Shown here in pieces: positions 53,625 to 63,496 of a DNA stretch of 64,000 nucleotides. A program made the position numbers and the translations under genes. Under the pieces are notes generated by a model. The model was not told the origin of the DNA and made no database searches. It saw only the letters and a program-made list of their open reading frames with translations. The DNA is taken from NCBI GenBank assembly GCA_019703815.1, contig AP023052.1, positions 1,302,001 through 1,366,000 on the forward strand. Direction: 5' to 3'. Source of the stretch: Thaumasiovibrio occultus (lineage in GTDB: Bacteria; Pseudomonadota; Gammaproteobacteria; Enterobacterales; Vibrionaceae). Within the stretch, counting starts at the first letter, position 1, and every line of letters starts with the position of its first letter.

Positions 53625-54080
53625 ATGAAACACGCGATGTCGATAATGCTATTGCTGCTGTCTTTTTCGGTTTATGGCAGCGCAGGTGTTATGCGGATCT
53701 TGAGCCAGTTTGATGGGCCACAAACCGCTGAGCGGCTCAATACTATTTTACTTGAGAATGGCTTAACCGTGTTTGCGCAAGTGCCACACTCAAACGGGGC
53801 GGCAAGTGTTGATGTCCCACTAAATTACGCGACCTTGTTCATCTTTGGTGACCCACGAATTGGCGCACCGTTAATGGCCTGTCAGCCCAATGTGGCGATT
53901 GATTTGCCACAGAAAATGTTGGTGAGTGAAGATGCAAACGGTGACGTTTGGCTAAGTTACAACAATCCATTGTTCATTAAACAGCGCCATCGGATTGAAG
54001 GCTGTGACGAGTTGTTAAACAAGATAGCCAAAGCGCTGCGCGGTATTGCAGAAAAAGCAGCGAGCGATCCAGCAGAGTAA
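53625..54080 (+). CDS. Exported DUF302-domain protein
   Basis: A 151-residue exported protein: signal peptide MKHAMSIMLLLLSFSVYGSA, then the DUF302 fold. Segments include QTAERLNTILLENGLTVFAQVPHS (family start resembles SFEETVERLEEALEEKGF), LNYATLFIFGDPRIGAPLMACQPNVAIDLPQKMLVSEDANGDVWLSY. The D-P and P-x-x-A/C-L patterns are typical. Function of DUF302 is unknown. It is followed by a 15-bp tandem repeat array and a terminator. Confidence 0.9.
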   Translation: MKHAMSIMLLLLSFSVYGSAGVMRILSQFDGPQTAERLNTILLENGLTVFAQVPHSNGAASVDVPLNYATLFIFGDPRIGAPLMACQPNVAIDLPQKMLVSEDANGDVWLSYNNPLFIKQRHRIEGCDELLNKIAKALRGIAEKAASDPAE

Positions 54081-54124
54081 CTCATATTGATGTCGAAAGG
54101 TGAATAGCTCTTTGCTCTTGTGCT

Positions 54125-54199
54125 GATAGCACTTATAAAGATAGCACTCACAAAGAGAGTAGTTACAAAGAAGGCACTTACAAATATCGTACTTACAAA
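54125..54199 (+). repeat. Five-copy 15-bp tandem repeat after DUF302 gene
   Basis: Five consecutive 15-mers: GATAGCACTTATAAA, GATAGCACTCACAAA, GAGAGTAGTTACAAA, GAAGGCACTTACAAA, TATCGTACTTACAAA, each ending ACAAA or ATAAA. They end directly at a terminator hairpin. Non-coding in the direction of the gene, which stops at 54080. Confidence 0.8.
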
Positions 54200-54225
54200 A
54201 AAACCACCATTGAATGGTGGTTTTT
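54197..54225 (+). terminator. Bidirectional rho-independent terminator
   Basis: AAAAAACCACCAT-TGA-ATGGTGGTTTTT, between the convergent DUF302 and tusE genes. Confidence 0.88.
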
Positions 54226-54240
54226 AAAAGGGCGCGGCAG

Positions 54241-54570
54241 CTATAAGCATTTGGCCGGTTTTGGTAAACCCGCTAGCTTGGTGGCTTGTTTCGCAGGGCC
54301 TTTAGGAAATAGCTTGAACAAGTATTTAGAGTTACCTTTTTCTTCGCCGTACCGTTTTGCCATCGCTTTAACTAACATGCGAATAGCTGGCGAGGTATCA
54401 AATTCAAAATAGAATTCGCGCACAAAACCGATCACTTCCCAGTGAGATTGCGTCAGCTCAATCTCTTCATCTGCCGCCAGCAGCGGAACAAGCTCTTCAG
54501 ACCAGTCATGCACGTTAAGCAAGTAGCCTTGCTTGTCGGTTTCAATTTGATTTCCGTTTAATTCCAACAT
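54241..54570 (-). CDS. tusE: Sulfur transfer protein TusE (DsrC family)
   Basis: A 109-residue protein, the E. coli TusE length, that accepts sulfur from TusBCD and passes it to MnmA for 2-thiouridine in tRNA. Start [26 protein letters not shown] and C-terminal [31 protein letters not shown] with the persulfide-carrying cysteine as the second-last residue are clear. ATG 54570 is chosen; the frame to 54618 begins in the leader. It lies next to yccA, as in E. coli. Confidence 0.95.
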   Translation of the reverse strand: MLELNGNQIETDKQGYLLNVHDWSEELVPLLAADEEIELTQSHWEVIGFVREFYFEFDTSPAIRMLVKAMAKRYGEEKGNSKYLFKLFPKGPAKQATKLAGLPKPAKCL

Positions 54571-54616
54571 GGTGATTCTCTCTACATCTGATCGCTTAAT
54601 TCTACTCTCAAAAAAC

Positions 54617-54642
54617 AAAAAAAGCCGCTTTCGCGGCTTTTT
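54617..54642 (-). terminator. Rho-independent terminator after yccA
   Basis: AAAAAAGCCGC-TTTC-GCGGCTTTTT, between yccA and tusE; the minus strand has a T-run after the stem. Confidence 0.88.
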
Positions 54643-54684
54643 GGTTGATTAACTGCTGGTTGTTTAAACCATCATGGGACGATA

Positions 54685-55338
54685 TTAGTCGTCGCTACCT
54701 AGGAAACCAATAAGCTGAAGTAAGCTCAGGAATAGGTTGTAGATAGAAACGTAAAGCGTGATTGTCGCAGAGATGTAGTTGGTCTCACCACCACGAACGA
54801 TGCTTTGCGTCGTGAGCAAAATTGCTGCACTTGAGAAAACGACAAACATGCCTGAAATAGCCAACGACAGCATAGTCATACCTAAGAAGATATTTGCAAT
54901 CATGGCCGCGACGATAACGAAGAAGCCAACAAACATCATACCGTTCAGGAAGCTTAGGTCGCGCTTAGTCGTAGTCGCATACATCGACAAGCCAAGGAAA
55001 GTCACCGCGGTACCACCCAGTGCTTGTGCGATTGCGAAGCCCATGCCTGCGCCAATGTACAAATTCAAAATGGTGCCGAGTACATAACCGGTGAAGCCTG
55101 TGAAGGCGAAGGTAAAAACTAAGCCCATTGCATTATCACGGTTCTTCTCAGTCAGGAACATCAGACCGTAGAAACCGATCAACACGACGAAGATGTTTGG
55201 GTATGGCAACTGAGCAACGGTTGCAAAGGTTGCAATAACAGCAGACCAAACAATAGTAAGCGACAACAACCAGTAGGTATTGCGCAATACTTTGTTCATC
55301 GGTTCGCTGCGAGTGACGAGAGAATCATTACTATACAT
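54685..55338 (-). CDS. yccA: BAX inhibitor-1 family inner-membrane protein YccA
   Basis: A 217-residue membrane protein with seven helices (VLRNTYWLLSLTIVWSAVIATFATV, NIFVVLIGFYGLMFLT, MGLVFTFAFTGFTGYVLGTIL and so on to TLYVSIYNLFLSLLQLIGFLG). E. coli YccA interacts with the FtsH/HflKC protease complex and modulates its activity. The C-terminal SIYNLFLSLLQLIGFLGSDD is typical. The start at 55338 keeps the short soluble N-tail that E. coli YccA also has. Adjacent to tusE, as expected. Confidence 0.95.
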   Translation of the reverse strand: MYSNDSLVTRSEPMNKVLRNTYWLLSLTIVWSAVIATFATVAQLPYPNIFVVLIGFYGLMFLTEKNRDNAMGLVFTFAFTGFTGYVLGTILNLYIGAGMGFAIAQALGGTAVTFLGLSMYATTTKRDLSFLNGMMFVGFFVIVAAMIANIFLGMTMLSLAISGMFVVFSSAAILLTTQSIVRGGETNYISATITLYVSIYNLFLSLLQLIGFLGSDD

Positions 55339-55583
55339 AGGGTAATTCCATGTTATGAAACATATTGTTTACAATTGGGATTAGCTTATCAAGCCCAACC
55401 CCAGTTAACAAGCATTAGGTATCACCGAAGTTGGTTTGTGGCACAAATTTTACACCACAAAAAGCCTCAGTATCTGCCTATTAGATAGTGTTTTTGCCGC
55501 TAACTTTCAAGGTAATTGTTGTTAATAAGCGTAAATATACGCTTCTCATCTATTATGGCGATTATTTCTGCACTGCATGCTCG

Positions 55584-56342
55584 CTAATGTAAGATTTGGC
55601 TCAAGAACAACTGAGTCCGGTCAGATTGCGGATTTTCAAAGAAGTCGGTGGGGTTGTTTTCTTCAATAATTTCACCGGCATCCATAAAAATGACTCGATC
55701 TGCGACTTCCTTGGCAAACCCCATTTCGTGAGTCACACAGAGCATGGTCATACCTTCACCAGCAAGTTCGACCATAACATCTAATACTTCGCGCACCATT
55801 TCTGGATCAAGCGCGGAGGTCGGCTCATCAAATAACATCACCTGTGGATTCATACACAAAGAACGCGCGATAGCGACCCGCTGCTGCTGACCACCGGAGA
55901 GTTGCCCTGGGTATTTGTGTGCTTGCTCGGGTATTTTGACGCGCTCTAGGTACTGCATCGCGATATCGACAGCCTGTTTTTCCGGCAATTTCTTTACCCA
56001 TATAGGCGCCAAGGTGCAGTTTTGTAGCACGGTTAGGTGAGGAAACAGATTGAAGTGTTGAAAGCACATACCAACATTGCGCCGTACTGACTCGATATCT
56101 TTCAGATCTTCAGTCAGCTCAGTGCCATCGACAATGATCTGGCCTTTTTGATGTTCTTCGAGGCGATTAATGCAACGGATCATGGTGGATTTTCCCGAGC
56201 CTGATGGTCCACAAATCACGATTTTCTCACCTTGCACCACAGACAGGTTGATGTTTTTTAGGACATGAAACTGACCATACCATTTGTTCATCTCTATGAT
56301 GTCGATCATCCGTTTTTGACTAATTGAACTATCGGGTTTCAA
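55584..56342 (-). CDS. aapP: General L-amino acid ABC transporter ATP-binding protein
   Basis: A 252-residue ABC ATPase: Walker [11 protein letters not shown]-loop [17 protein letters not shown], signature [15 protein letters not shown], Walker [15 protein letters not shown] and H-loop VTHEMGF. It powers the uptake complex with AapQ and AapM at the inner membrane. The start is TTG 56342, supported by AGGAGA seven bases upstream; an internal ATG at 56309 lacks such a site. Last gene of aapJQMP, 11 bp after aapM. Confidence 0.93.
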   Translation of the reverse strand: MKPDSSISQKRMIDIIEMNKWYGQFHVLKNINLSVVQGEKIVICGPSGSGKSTMIRCINRLEEHQKGQIIVDGTELTEDLKDIESVRRNVGMCFQHFNLFPHLTVLQNCTLAPIWVKKLPEKQAVDIAMQYLERVKIPEQAHKYPGQLSGGQQQRVAIARSLCMNPQVMLFDEPTSALDPEMVREVLDVMVELAGEGMTMLCVTHEMGFAKEVADRVIFMDAGEIIEENNPTDFFENPQSDRTQLFLSQILH

Positions 56343-56353
56343 TGGTTTATCTC

Positions 56354-57451
56354 CTAACGTTTATGGCCGGTGTGAAGCTTGTTTTCAAGATAAATGCTGT
56401 AGCGCGACATGGTGAAGCAGAACACCCAAAATACCAGCGCAACAAACACATAGCTCTCGGTGGCGAACCCTAGCCAATCGGGATCTGAATTGGCGGCCTG
56501 ACCGATCCCCAGCACATCATACATACCGATGATCAGCACTAGACTGGTATCTTTGAACAGCGCAATAAAGGTGTTCACGATCGACGGAATGGTGATTTTT
56601 AAGGCTTGGGGCAGAACAATGAGGTACATTTTTTTCCAATAACTCAGCCCCAAGGCGTCGGCAGCTTCGTATTGGCCCTTAGGAATGGCTTGTAAGCCGC
56701 CGCGAACCACTTCAGCCATATAGGCGGCGCTGAATAAAACCACACCGATCAAAGCCCGTAGTAATTTGTTGAGCTCCATTTCAGTAGAAAGAAACAGCGG
56801 TAACATTACCGATGCCATGAACAGGACGGTGATCAGCGGAACGCCACGCCAGAACTCAATATACAGGGTACACAGTCCGCGAATGACGGGCATTTCTGAG
56901 CGCCGACCCAATGCCAGCGCGATACCAATCGGCAATGACACTACAATACCGACAATTGCGATGATCAGAGTGACGAGCAAGCCACCCCACTGATGGGTTT
57001 CCACCACGGGCAAGCCAAATACCCCGCCGTAAAGCAAAGCGGCGGCGAAGAAGGGATAGATGTTAACGAAGAACAACCACAGCCATTTACGGCCCGGTGT
57101 TTTTTCGAACGCCAACGCTGCTACGATTAACACCAACGTCGCGTAGAACAGTTTGGGACGCCATAGCTCTTCAGCCGGATAGAAGCCAAACATGAACTGC
57201 TTAAACCAGACTTTAATAAACACCCAGCATGCGCCTTCGCGGCGGCACATCTCGCGACTGGCACCTTGCCAATCGGCACTCAGTAATGCCCAATTAATGA
57301 GTTGCCAAAGACCACTGAATACGAGGTAGCCGAGGACGAGCGAAATCACACTGTTCAGTGGCGAGGAGAACAAGTTTTTACGCAGCCAACCTATGGTGCC
57401 GGTGGTCGCGGGTGGTGGTGGCAGATCGGGTTGAAACTTATGGACTTTCAT
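56354..57451 (-). CDS. aapM: General L-amino acid ABC transporter permease
   Basis: A 365-residue permease. The N-terminal extension has membrane helices ([52 protein letters not shown]), then the HisM-type domain from about 150 with the EAA loop [24 protein letters not shown]. The longer-than-usual N-terminus is typical for AapM. ATG 57451 follows the aapQ stop at once with GGAGAG upstream; a GTG at 57454 is also possible. Pairs with AapQ in the membrane. Confidence 0.92.
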   Translation of the reverse strand: MKVHKFQPDLPPPPATTGTIGWLRKNLFSSPLNSVISLVLGYLVFSGLWQLINWALLSADWQGASREMCRREGACWVFIKVWFKQFMFGFYPAEELWRPKLFYATLVLIVAALAFEKTPGRKWLWLFFVNIYPFFAAALLYGGVFGLPVVETHQWGGLLVTLIIAIVGIVVSLPIGIALALGRRSEMPVIRGLCTLYIEFWRGVPLITVLFMASVMLPLFLSTEMELNKLLRALIGVVLFSAAYMAEVVRGGLQAIPKGQYEAADALGLSYWKKMYLIVLPQALKITIPSIVNTFIALFKDTSLVLIIGMYDVLGIGQAANSDPDWLGFATESYVFVALVFWVFCFTMSRYSIYLENKLHTGHKR

Positions 57452-57453
57452 CA

Positions 57454-58638
57454 CTATCTCTCCACCAACGCGACTTTGCGGTTATACATATTCATTAATA
57501 GCGACGTGAATAGACTTAGTGCTAAATAAACAGCCATGGTCATCGCGATGATCTCGATTGCTTGTCCGGTTTGATTGAGGGTGGTGCCAGAGAAAACAGA
57601 AACTAAGTCAGGATAACCAATCGCCATCGCCAAGGATGAGTTTTTAGTTAAGTTAAGGTACTGGCTGGTTAACGGTGGGATGATCACACGCAGGGCTTGC
57701 GGGATCACCACCAGACGCAGGGTTTTGTTTGGTGACAGCCCAAGTGCCAGTGCCGCTTCGGTTTGGCCGTGACTGACGGCATTAATGCCTGAACGCACAA
57801 TTTCAGCAATAAAGGCGGCGGTATAGATCGTGAGCGCTAAGGTAAGCGCGGCAAGCTCAGGGATAATCGAAATCCCGCCGCGGAAGTTAAAGCCGCGCAA
57901 AGTGGGATGCTCGATGGACAGGGGGGAATCGCCAATTAGATAACCGATGAACATACTAATGAGCAACACCAAACAGCCCAGCCGCAGTGTAGGAAGTTGA
58001 GCGCCCGTTTGTTGTTGTTTAATTTTGGCATAGCGACGAATAAGTAACGCTCCGCTAAGGCCAACAACCACGCCCAACAAGAGCCAAACAGCGCCTTGCT
58101 CAAAGACGGGTCTTGACACGTAGAGGCCACGCACATTGAGAAAAAGGTATTCACCGAAACTTAGACTGTTTCGCGGGCTAGGTAGCGCTTGTAGAACGGC
58201 GAAATACCAAAAGAAGATTTGCAGCAATAGAGGGATATTACGAAATATCTCGATATAGACGGCGGCAATCCGACTTACTAGCCAGTTGGAGGAAAGACGC
58301 GATACGCCGATGATAAAGCCGAGCACGGTGGCACAAAGAATGCCAAGTGCTGATACTAAGGCAGTGTTAAGCAAGCCAACAAAGAAGGTTCTGCCGTAAC
58401 TGAAAGTTTCATTGTACTCAATGAGTGACATCGAAATGCCAAACCCTGCGCGCTCATCGAGAAACCCAAATCCTGTTGCGATACCACGTTGATCTAAATT
58501 GATAAGGGCATTGTTTACGATGCTGTAGATCACCAAAGCGAGCACGCCAATGGTGAGCAATTGGAAAGCGATAGCGCGAAAAGTGGGATTGTTGAGCAGA
58601 GAATGAGAGCGAGATTCGTCGTTAGAGGATGTCGCCAT
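57454..58638 (-). CDS. aapQ: General L-amino acid ABC transporter permease
   Basis: A 394-residue permease. The N-terminal helix (FQLLTIGVLALVIYSIVNNALINL) leads to TGFGFLDERAGF, a typical AapQ segment, and the two permease blocks, with EAA motif AALALGLSPNKTLRLVVIPQALRV. About eight membrane helices. ATG 58638 is chosen over 58665. It starts 101 bp after aapJ and ends touching aapM, so the four genes are one operon. Confidence 0.92.
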   Translation of the reverse strand: MATSSNDESRSHSLLNNPTFRAIAFQLLTIGVLALVIYSIVNNALINLDQRGIATGFGFLDERAGFGISMSLIEYNETFSYGRTFFVGLLNTALVSALGILCATVLGFIIGVSRLSSNWLVSRIAAVYIEIFRNIPLLLQIFFWYFAVLQALPSPRNSLSFGEYLFLNVRGLYVSRPVFEQGAVWLLLGVVVGLSGALLIRRYAKIKQQQTGAQLPTLRLGCLVLLISMFIGYLIGDSPLSIEHPTLRGFNFRGGISIIPELAALTLALTIYTAAFIAEIVRSGINAVSHGQTEAALALGLSPNKTLRLVVIPQALRVIIPPLTSQYLNLTKNSSLAMAIGYPDLVSVFSGTTLNQTGQAIEIIAMTMAVYLALSLFTSLLMNMYNRKVALVER

Positions 58639-58739
58639 AAGGCACCTTAAACTGAGTGACACCAATTACGGTGAGAACAACGGGGGTGTGGATTGAAAAA
58701 AGCGGGGAGGGGAAGGTCTCCCCGCAAACTGGCTAGGAA

Positions 58740-59771
58740 CTAACGAATTGGCGGCGCATACTGCAGACCACCGTCATTCCATAGCGCATTGAGCCCACGG
58801 CTAATGTTGAGCGGAGAGTCTGCACCCATGGTGCGCTCGAAGCTTTCGCCGTAATTACCCACTTGTTTGATGATTTGGTATCCCCAGTCATCACGGATCC
58901 CAAGACCTTTGCCTTTGGGTCCATTGATGCCAAGCAAACGTTGTACTGATGGATTTTCTGACTTCAGCATTTCATCTACGTTGGCTTGTGTGACACCCAA
59001 CTCTTCGGCATTTAGCATGGCGTTGTGCGTCCACTTAATAATGTTGAACCATTGATCGTCACCTTGGCGCACGAGCGGCCCTAAAGGCTCTTTCGAAATG
59101 ACTTCAGGCAATACCACCGCCGATTCAGGTTTTTCTAAGGTGATACGCAAGCCGTAAAGCGCAGATTGGTCGGTTGTGAGGACGTCACAACGGCCGGCAT
59201 CAAAGCCTTTGGCAGTTTGCGGTGCGGTATCAAATACGACGGGTTCGTAGGTCATGCCTTTTAGACGGAAGTAGTCAGCTAAATTTAGTTCAGTCGTGGT
59301 ACCGGATTGGACGCAAATTGATGCGCCGTCGAGATCATTGACGCTATCAACCCCAAGCTCACTTTTCACCATAAAACCTTGGCCGTCGTAGTAGTTCACG
59401 CCAGCAAAGTTTAAGCCCAGGGCGGTATCACGTTGCAGTGTCCACGTCGTCTGGCGTGATAACAAATCGATTTCGCCCGATTGCAGGGCGGTAAAACGCT
59501 CTTTGGCGGTAAGAGGAATAAACTTCACCTTAGTGGCATCACCGAGTGTTGCTGCAGCCACCGCTTGGCAAAATTCAATATCAATTCCTTCCCATTCGCC
59601 TTCAGCGTTCGGGTTCGAGAAACCCGGTACGCCGGTCGTCACACCGCAGGTCACATAGCCTTGTTCCATTACTTTGCCCAAGGTGCCATCTGCGGCAAGG
59701 CTTGGCATTGAAAATAGTGCCGCACTACCTAAGATAGCGCCGGTAACGAACTGATTTACTTTTGTTGTCAT
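58740..59771 (-). CDS. aapJ: General L-amino acid ABC transporter binding protein
   Basis: A 343-residue periplasmic binding protein: signal peptide MTTKVNQFVTGAILGSAALFSMPSLA, then GTLGKVMEQGYVTCGVTTGVPGFSNPNAEGEWEGIDIEFCQAVAAA, the characteristic AapJ start with its Cys pair. Further marks are RFTALQSGEIDLLSRQTTWTLQRD and GDDQWFNIIKWTHNAMLNAEELG. It captures a wide range of L-amino acids. ATG 59771 has AAGGAATT upstream. The first gene of the operon; the 230-bp region before it should hold the promoter. Confidence 0.94.
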   Translation of the reverse strand: MTTKVNQFVTGAILGSAALFSMPSLAADGTLGKVMEQGYVTCGVTTGVPGFSNPNAEGEWEGIDIEFCQAVAAATLGDATKVKFIPLTAKERFTALQSGEIDLLSRQTTWTLQRDTALGLNFAGVNYYDGQGFMVKSELGVDSVNDLDGASICVQSGTTTELNLADYFRLKGMTYEPVVFDTAPQTAKGFDAGRCDVLTTDQSALYGLRITLEKPESAVVLPEVISKEPLGPLVRQGDDQWFNIIKWTHNAMLNAEELGVTQANVDEMLKSENPSVQRLLGINGPKGKGLGIRDDWGYQIIKQVGNYGESFERTMGADSPLNISRGLNALWNDGGLQYAPPIR

Positions 59772-60003
59772 GGTGAATTCCTTATCTACACCCTGTATCA
59801 CAAAGGGCAAATAACATTCTGCTCTTATCGCAATGGCGACGTTGCTTTAGTGAGTCAAAGGTTAACAAGATGTTGCCAATTGACTCTATCAAGGAGTGTA
59901 GACACATATGCCATATCGGCAAGGTAAGTAGATGAATAGAAATGAATTAGCTGATCAGGATCACTACGAACGAGAGATTATGCTGCGGATTTGGGTTGGA
60001 TGG

Positions 60004-61497
60004 TTAGTTGCTGTCAGCTACTTTGAGCCGGACATGACGGCGCAGTATGCGTGAATTGTCAGCCTTTACCGTATCGCGCTTGTGCCAGCGCCAGAGTCTG
60101 TCGCGGGCTGACTTTGCCGTGGCTTCTAAATCAACGATTGGAAAAGGGTAATCGATGCCAAGGATAAACTGATAAAGCTGAGCTTCCATGGGCGTTACCA
60201 GCCAAGGCTCGTGGGCAAGTGCAGCAGGAAGTTGGGCTAATTCGGGCACCCATTGCTTTATGAAATCGGCATTAGGATCATGCTCTTTGGCTTGCTTGGT
60301 GGGATTGTAGATCCGAATCGTATTGATACCCGTAACGCCCGCTTGCATCTGAAATTGGGGGTAATGGATCCCGGGCTCGAAGTCGAGAAACTGTCGCGCA
60401 AGGTGAGTGACGCCGTCACGCCAATCGATATTGAGATAGTGGCAGAGAAAACTTACCAATAAACTGCGCATTCGAAAGTTAAGATACCCGGTGCGATTAA
60501 CACAACGCATACAAGCATCAATTAATGGTACGCCCGTGTTGCCATTTTTCCATGCACAGAGTAATGCTGTTGCGTCATTTTCAAAGGGGTAGTCGTGATA
60601 GCCGCGATTGAGGTGATGGAACTCCATCCCTGCTTCAGACTCAAATTTTTGAATAAAGTGACAGTGCCAATGAAGGCGCGAATTCAAGGCACGTAGCGCG
60701 GGCTGCCAATCAGAGAATTCAGGATCAGAAAAGTTACAGCGAGCATGGTAAAGGCGTTGATAAACCTGTCGAACACTGATGTTGCCCCAAGCAAGATAAG
60801 GCGACAATCGGCTGCAATGCGTGCGGCTCTGTTTGGGCTTTGAAATCGCCCGTTGGTAGCCTTTGCCCCGTCCGCTAAAAAAAGATTCTAGCGTGCGTAT
60901 TGCCATCTGCTCGCCGCCGGTTTGAATGCCCGTTACTTTGTGACGCCACGCCTCGGGCGGTGAAAAGTTCATTGCCTTGATCTCGCGGATGGCGTCGGGT
61001 TGGATAAGACGCTCAAGTCTGGTGGGTTGTACGGGAGCCTGCATGGTTTGTTTCCACGCATTATCCCAATCCATTCGGTTCGGGCAGGGACGAATGACGC
61101 CGTTTGCAGGCCATTCTCGCCATACTATTTGTTGCGCTTGGCAAGCGTGCTTTATGTGTTTATCACGCTGATATGTGATGTCTAAGCCGGTTTCCTGTGT
61201 CGAGTAAAGGTGCGTAATGTGTTGGGCGGCGAAAAATTCGGGCAGGGCAACAGTGGCATCACCATAAAGAATGTGCAGCGGAATAGCGTACAGATCGAGC
61301 TGGTGGCGGATATCTTCCAGTGATTGCCAAACAAATCGCCAGTGGCGTTCCTCGTAGTGAGGATCATTCATTAACAGCGGCTCAAACAAATAAAAGAGTA
61401 GAGTGGGCGCCCCGGAGTCGATAGCTTCAGTCAGAGGTGGATGATCGGTTAGCCGTAAGTCCCGTTTTAACCAAACTGCATTGACGCGCTGTCTCAT
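60004..61497 (-). CDS. Cryptochrome/deoxyribodipyrimidine photolyase family protein
   Basis: A 497-residue photolyase-like flavoprotein. The N-terminal domain begins [21 protein letters not shown], and the FAD domain has [64 protein letters not shown] and [17 protein letters not shown]. The end of the FAD-binding part ([13 protein letters not shown]) differs from classical CPD photolyases (AYFRIFNP) and suits a cryptochrome-like subgroup found in marine bacteria. It is the third photolyase-type gene in this window, far from the other two. Whether it repairs DNA or senses light is open. Confidence 0.92.
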   Translation of the reverse strand: MRQRVNAVWLKRDLRLTDHPPLTEAIDSGAPTLLFYLFEPLLMNDPHYEERHWRFVWQSLEDIRHQLDLYAIPLHILYGDATVALPEFFAAQHITHLYSTQETGLDITYQRDKHIKHACQAQQIVWREWPANGVIRPCPNRMDWDNAWKQTMQAPVQPTRLERLIQPDAIREIKAMNFSPPEAWRHKVTGIQTGGEQMAIRTLESFFSGRGKGYQRAISKPKQSRTHCSRLSPYLAWGNISVRQVYQRLYHARCNFSDPEFSDWQPALRALNSRLHWHCHFIQKFESEAGMEFHHLNRGYHDYPFENDATALLCAWKNGNTGVPLIDACMRCVNRTGYLNFRMRSLLVSFLCHYLNIDWRDGVTHLARQFLDFEPGIHYPQFQMQAGVTGINTIRIYNPTKQAKEHDPNADFIKQWVPELAQLPAALAHEPWLVTPMEAQLYQFILGIDYPFPIVDLEATAKSARDRLWRWHKRDTVKADNSRILRRHVRLKVADSN

Positions 61498-61602
61498 CTT
61501 ATCCTCATCATCAGACTGCTTGTAGAATAGATCAGTGGTGAAGAGATATATTTTCTCTGTGCTGATCTACGTAAGACGGACGAATTAAGATTGTTACGGC
61601 AC

Positions 61603-61630
61603 AAAAAAAGCGAGGCCATTGACCTCGCTT
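61603..61630 (-). terminator. Rho-independent terminator after potD
   Basis: GCGAGG-CCATTGA-CCTCGC with, on the minus strand, a run of seven T after the stem. Confidence 0.85.
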
Positions 61631-61658
61631 CGACTTTTCTTAATCACTGAAAACGTGA

Positions 61659-62693
61659 TTACATGTCTGCTTTTAGGCGTTGGAATAGCTCTTCGTATTG
61701 AACGTTCGCTTCACCAACAGAGTCTTGCCACTCACCTTTATCCATCACCTCTTGAGGAGGGAAGATAGCTGGATCGTTACGGAAGTCTTCTGGCAGCATT
61801 TGATGCGCGCTCTTCACTGGCGTTGGGTAGCCGATTTCCATCGCAATTTTCGCTGCGTTCTCTGGGCGTAGTAGGAAGTCGATCATCTTATGCGCCGCTT
61901 CGACGTTTTGCGCACCAGCAGGGATCGCCAAGCTATCCATCCAGAAAATCGCACCGTCTTCTGGCCAAATAATGTCGATGTTGGCACCGTCTTGACGCGC
62001 CATGTACGCAGAGCCATTCCATAGCATGCCCAATGGGGTTTCACCCGCCATGTATGGGTTTGCTGGGAAGTCTGAGTTAAATACCAATACGTTTGGCATT
62101 AGCGACTTCAGCTCTTCGTATGCAGCGTTGATCTCATCAGGGTTGGTGGTATTCGATGAGTAACCTAGCTTGTGCAGAGCGATGTGGAAGAACTCACGTG
62201 CATCGTCCATCATCATCAACTGGCCTGCGTACTCGTCGTTCCATAGATCAGCCCATGAAGTTACACCTTCAGCGTCGATCATGTCACGGTTAACGCCAAT
62301 ACCGGTCGCGCCCCAAATGTATGGGATTGAGTAATCGTTTGATGGGTCAAACGTCTTATTCAAGAAGTTAGGATCAAGTTCTGCAAAATGGCTCAACTTA
62401 CTTTGGTCGATTTTTTGCAGCATACCCTCAGAACGCATCTTTGATACGTAATACGTCGAAGGAACAACCAGGTCATAACCGGTGCCGTGTGTTTTCAAAC
62501 GTGCATACATGGTTTCATTCGACTCGTAAGTTGAATAAATAACCTTGATACCCGTCTCTTCTTGGAAGTCAGCAAGTACTTCAGCAGGGATGTATTCTGA
62601 CCAGTTGTAGAAATACAACTCGTTGTCAGCAGCCATCGCTGAAGCAGAAACAAGCAAAGCGGCAGCTAGTGCGCTGGTTTTGAATCCATACAT
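61659..62693 (-). CDS. potD: Spermidine/putrescine ABC transporter binding protein
   Basis: A 344-residue periplasmic polyamine-binding protein: signal peptide MYGFKTSALAAALLVSASAMAA, then NELYFYNWSEYIPAEVLADFQEETGIKVIYSTYESNETMYARL, the PotD hallmark. Later segments YDLVVPSTYYVSKM, MLWNGSAYMARQ and WPEDGAIFWMDSLAIP line the binding site. AAGGAG precedes the ATG. It is the last gene of the potBCD set and is 15 bp after potC. potA would lie outside the window, upstream of potB. Confidence 0.95.
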   Translation of the reverse strand: MYGFKTSALAAALLVSASAMAADNELYFYNWSEYIPAEVLADFQEETGIKVIYSTYESNETMYARLKTHGTGYDLVVPSTYYVSKMRSEGMLQKIDQSKLSHFAELDPNFLNKTFDPSNDYSIPYIWGATGIGVNRDMIDAEGVTSWADLWNDEYAGQLMMMDDAREFFHIALHKLGYSSNTTNPDEINAAYEELKSLMPNVLVFNSDFPANPYMAGETPLGMLWNGSAYMARQDGANIDIIWPEDGAIFWMDSLAIPAGAQNVEAAHKMIDFLLRPENAAKIAMEIGYPTPVKSAHQMLPEDFRNDPAIFPPQEVMDKGEWQDSVGEANVQYEELFQRLKADM

Positions 62694-62707
62694 TTAGTGG
62701 TCTCCTT

Positions 62708-63496
62708 TTAATTCTCAGGAACCGTTGTTGTTTTCTCGCGTGCAATCCATTGGGAAAGCATCACAAGTACCAGAGATACAACCAAAAGAACGGTTGCAAC
62801 AGCGTTAACTTCCGGAGAAATACCTACTTTCACCATAGAGTAGATTTTCAACGGTAAGATTTCGTAGCCAGGTCCGGTTACGAAAGAGCTAATGATCACA
62901 TCATCTAGCGACAACGTAAAGCTCAATAACCAACCACTTGCCACTGCAGGCTTAGCCAACGGCAAGATGATGGATTTCAAAATAACCCACTCACTTGCGC
63001 CAAGATCTTTGGCTGCTTCTAGCATGCGAACATCAAAGCCGTTCAAACGGCTGTAAACACTGACTACCACAAAAGGCAGACAGAATGTGATATGAGCAAC
63101 TAACAGGGTAAAGAAGCCCAGTTGCGCACCAATCACCAAAAACAGCGCCAGTAACGAGATAGCCATCACGATATCCGGCGACATCATGACGATAAAAAGC
63201 AGCCCCTGCACATAGGATTTGCCTCTAAAGCGATAGCGGAAGAGGGCAACGGCGGCAAAGCTACCAATTAAGGTGGCGGCGGTCGCAGATACGACAGCGA
63301 TAGTTAGCGAGTGATAAGCCGCTTGGATCAAACTGGCGTTATCAAGCAGCTGCTTGTACCACTCAAGGGTAAAACCGTCCCAACGAAAACCGAATTTACT
63401 GGCGTTAAATGAGTTAACGATCAGAACAATGATCGGTAAATACAAAAAGGCATAAACAAGGCCTAAATAGGTGCCGCCAAATAGACGCTTGATCAT
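62708..63496 (-). CDS. potC: Spermidine/putrescine ABC transporter permease
   Basis: A 262-residue permease with six membrane helices (LGLVYAFLYLPIIVLIVNSF, SLTIAVVSATAATLIGSFAAVALF, GLLFIVMMSPDIVMAISLLALFLVIG, LLVAHITFCLPFVVVSVY and so on) and the EAA loop EAAKDLGASEWVILKSIILPLAKP. ATG 63496 is chosen because AAGGAG lies 7-8 bases upstream and its ATGA overlaps the potB stop; an ATG at 63502 would sit too close to that site. Confidence 0.94.
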   Translation of the reverse strand: MIKRLFGGTYLGLVYAFLYLPIIVLIVNSFNASKFGFRWDGFTLEWYKQLLDNASLIQAAYHSLTIAVVSATAATLIGSFAAVALFRYRFRGKSYVQGLLFIVMMSPDIVMAISLLALFLVIGAQLGFFTLLVAHITFCLPFVVVSVYSRLNGFDVRMLEAAKDLGASEWVILKSIILPLAKPAVASGWLLSFTLSLDDVIISSFVTGPGYEILPLKIYSMVKVGISPEVNAVATVLLVVSLVLVMLSQWIAREKTTTVPEN

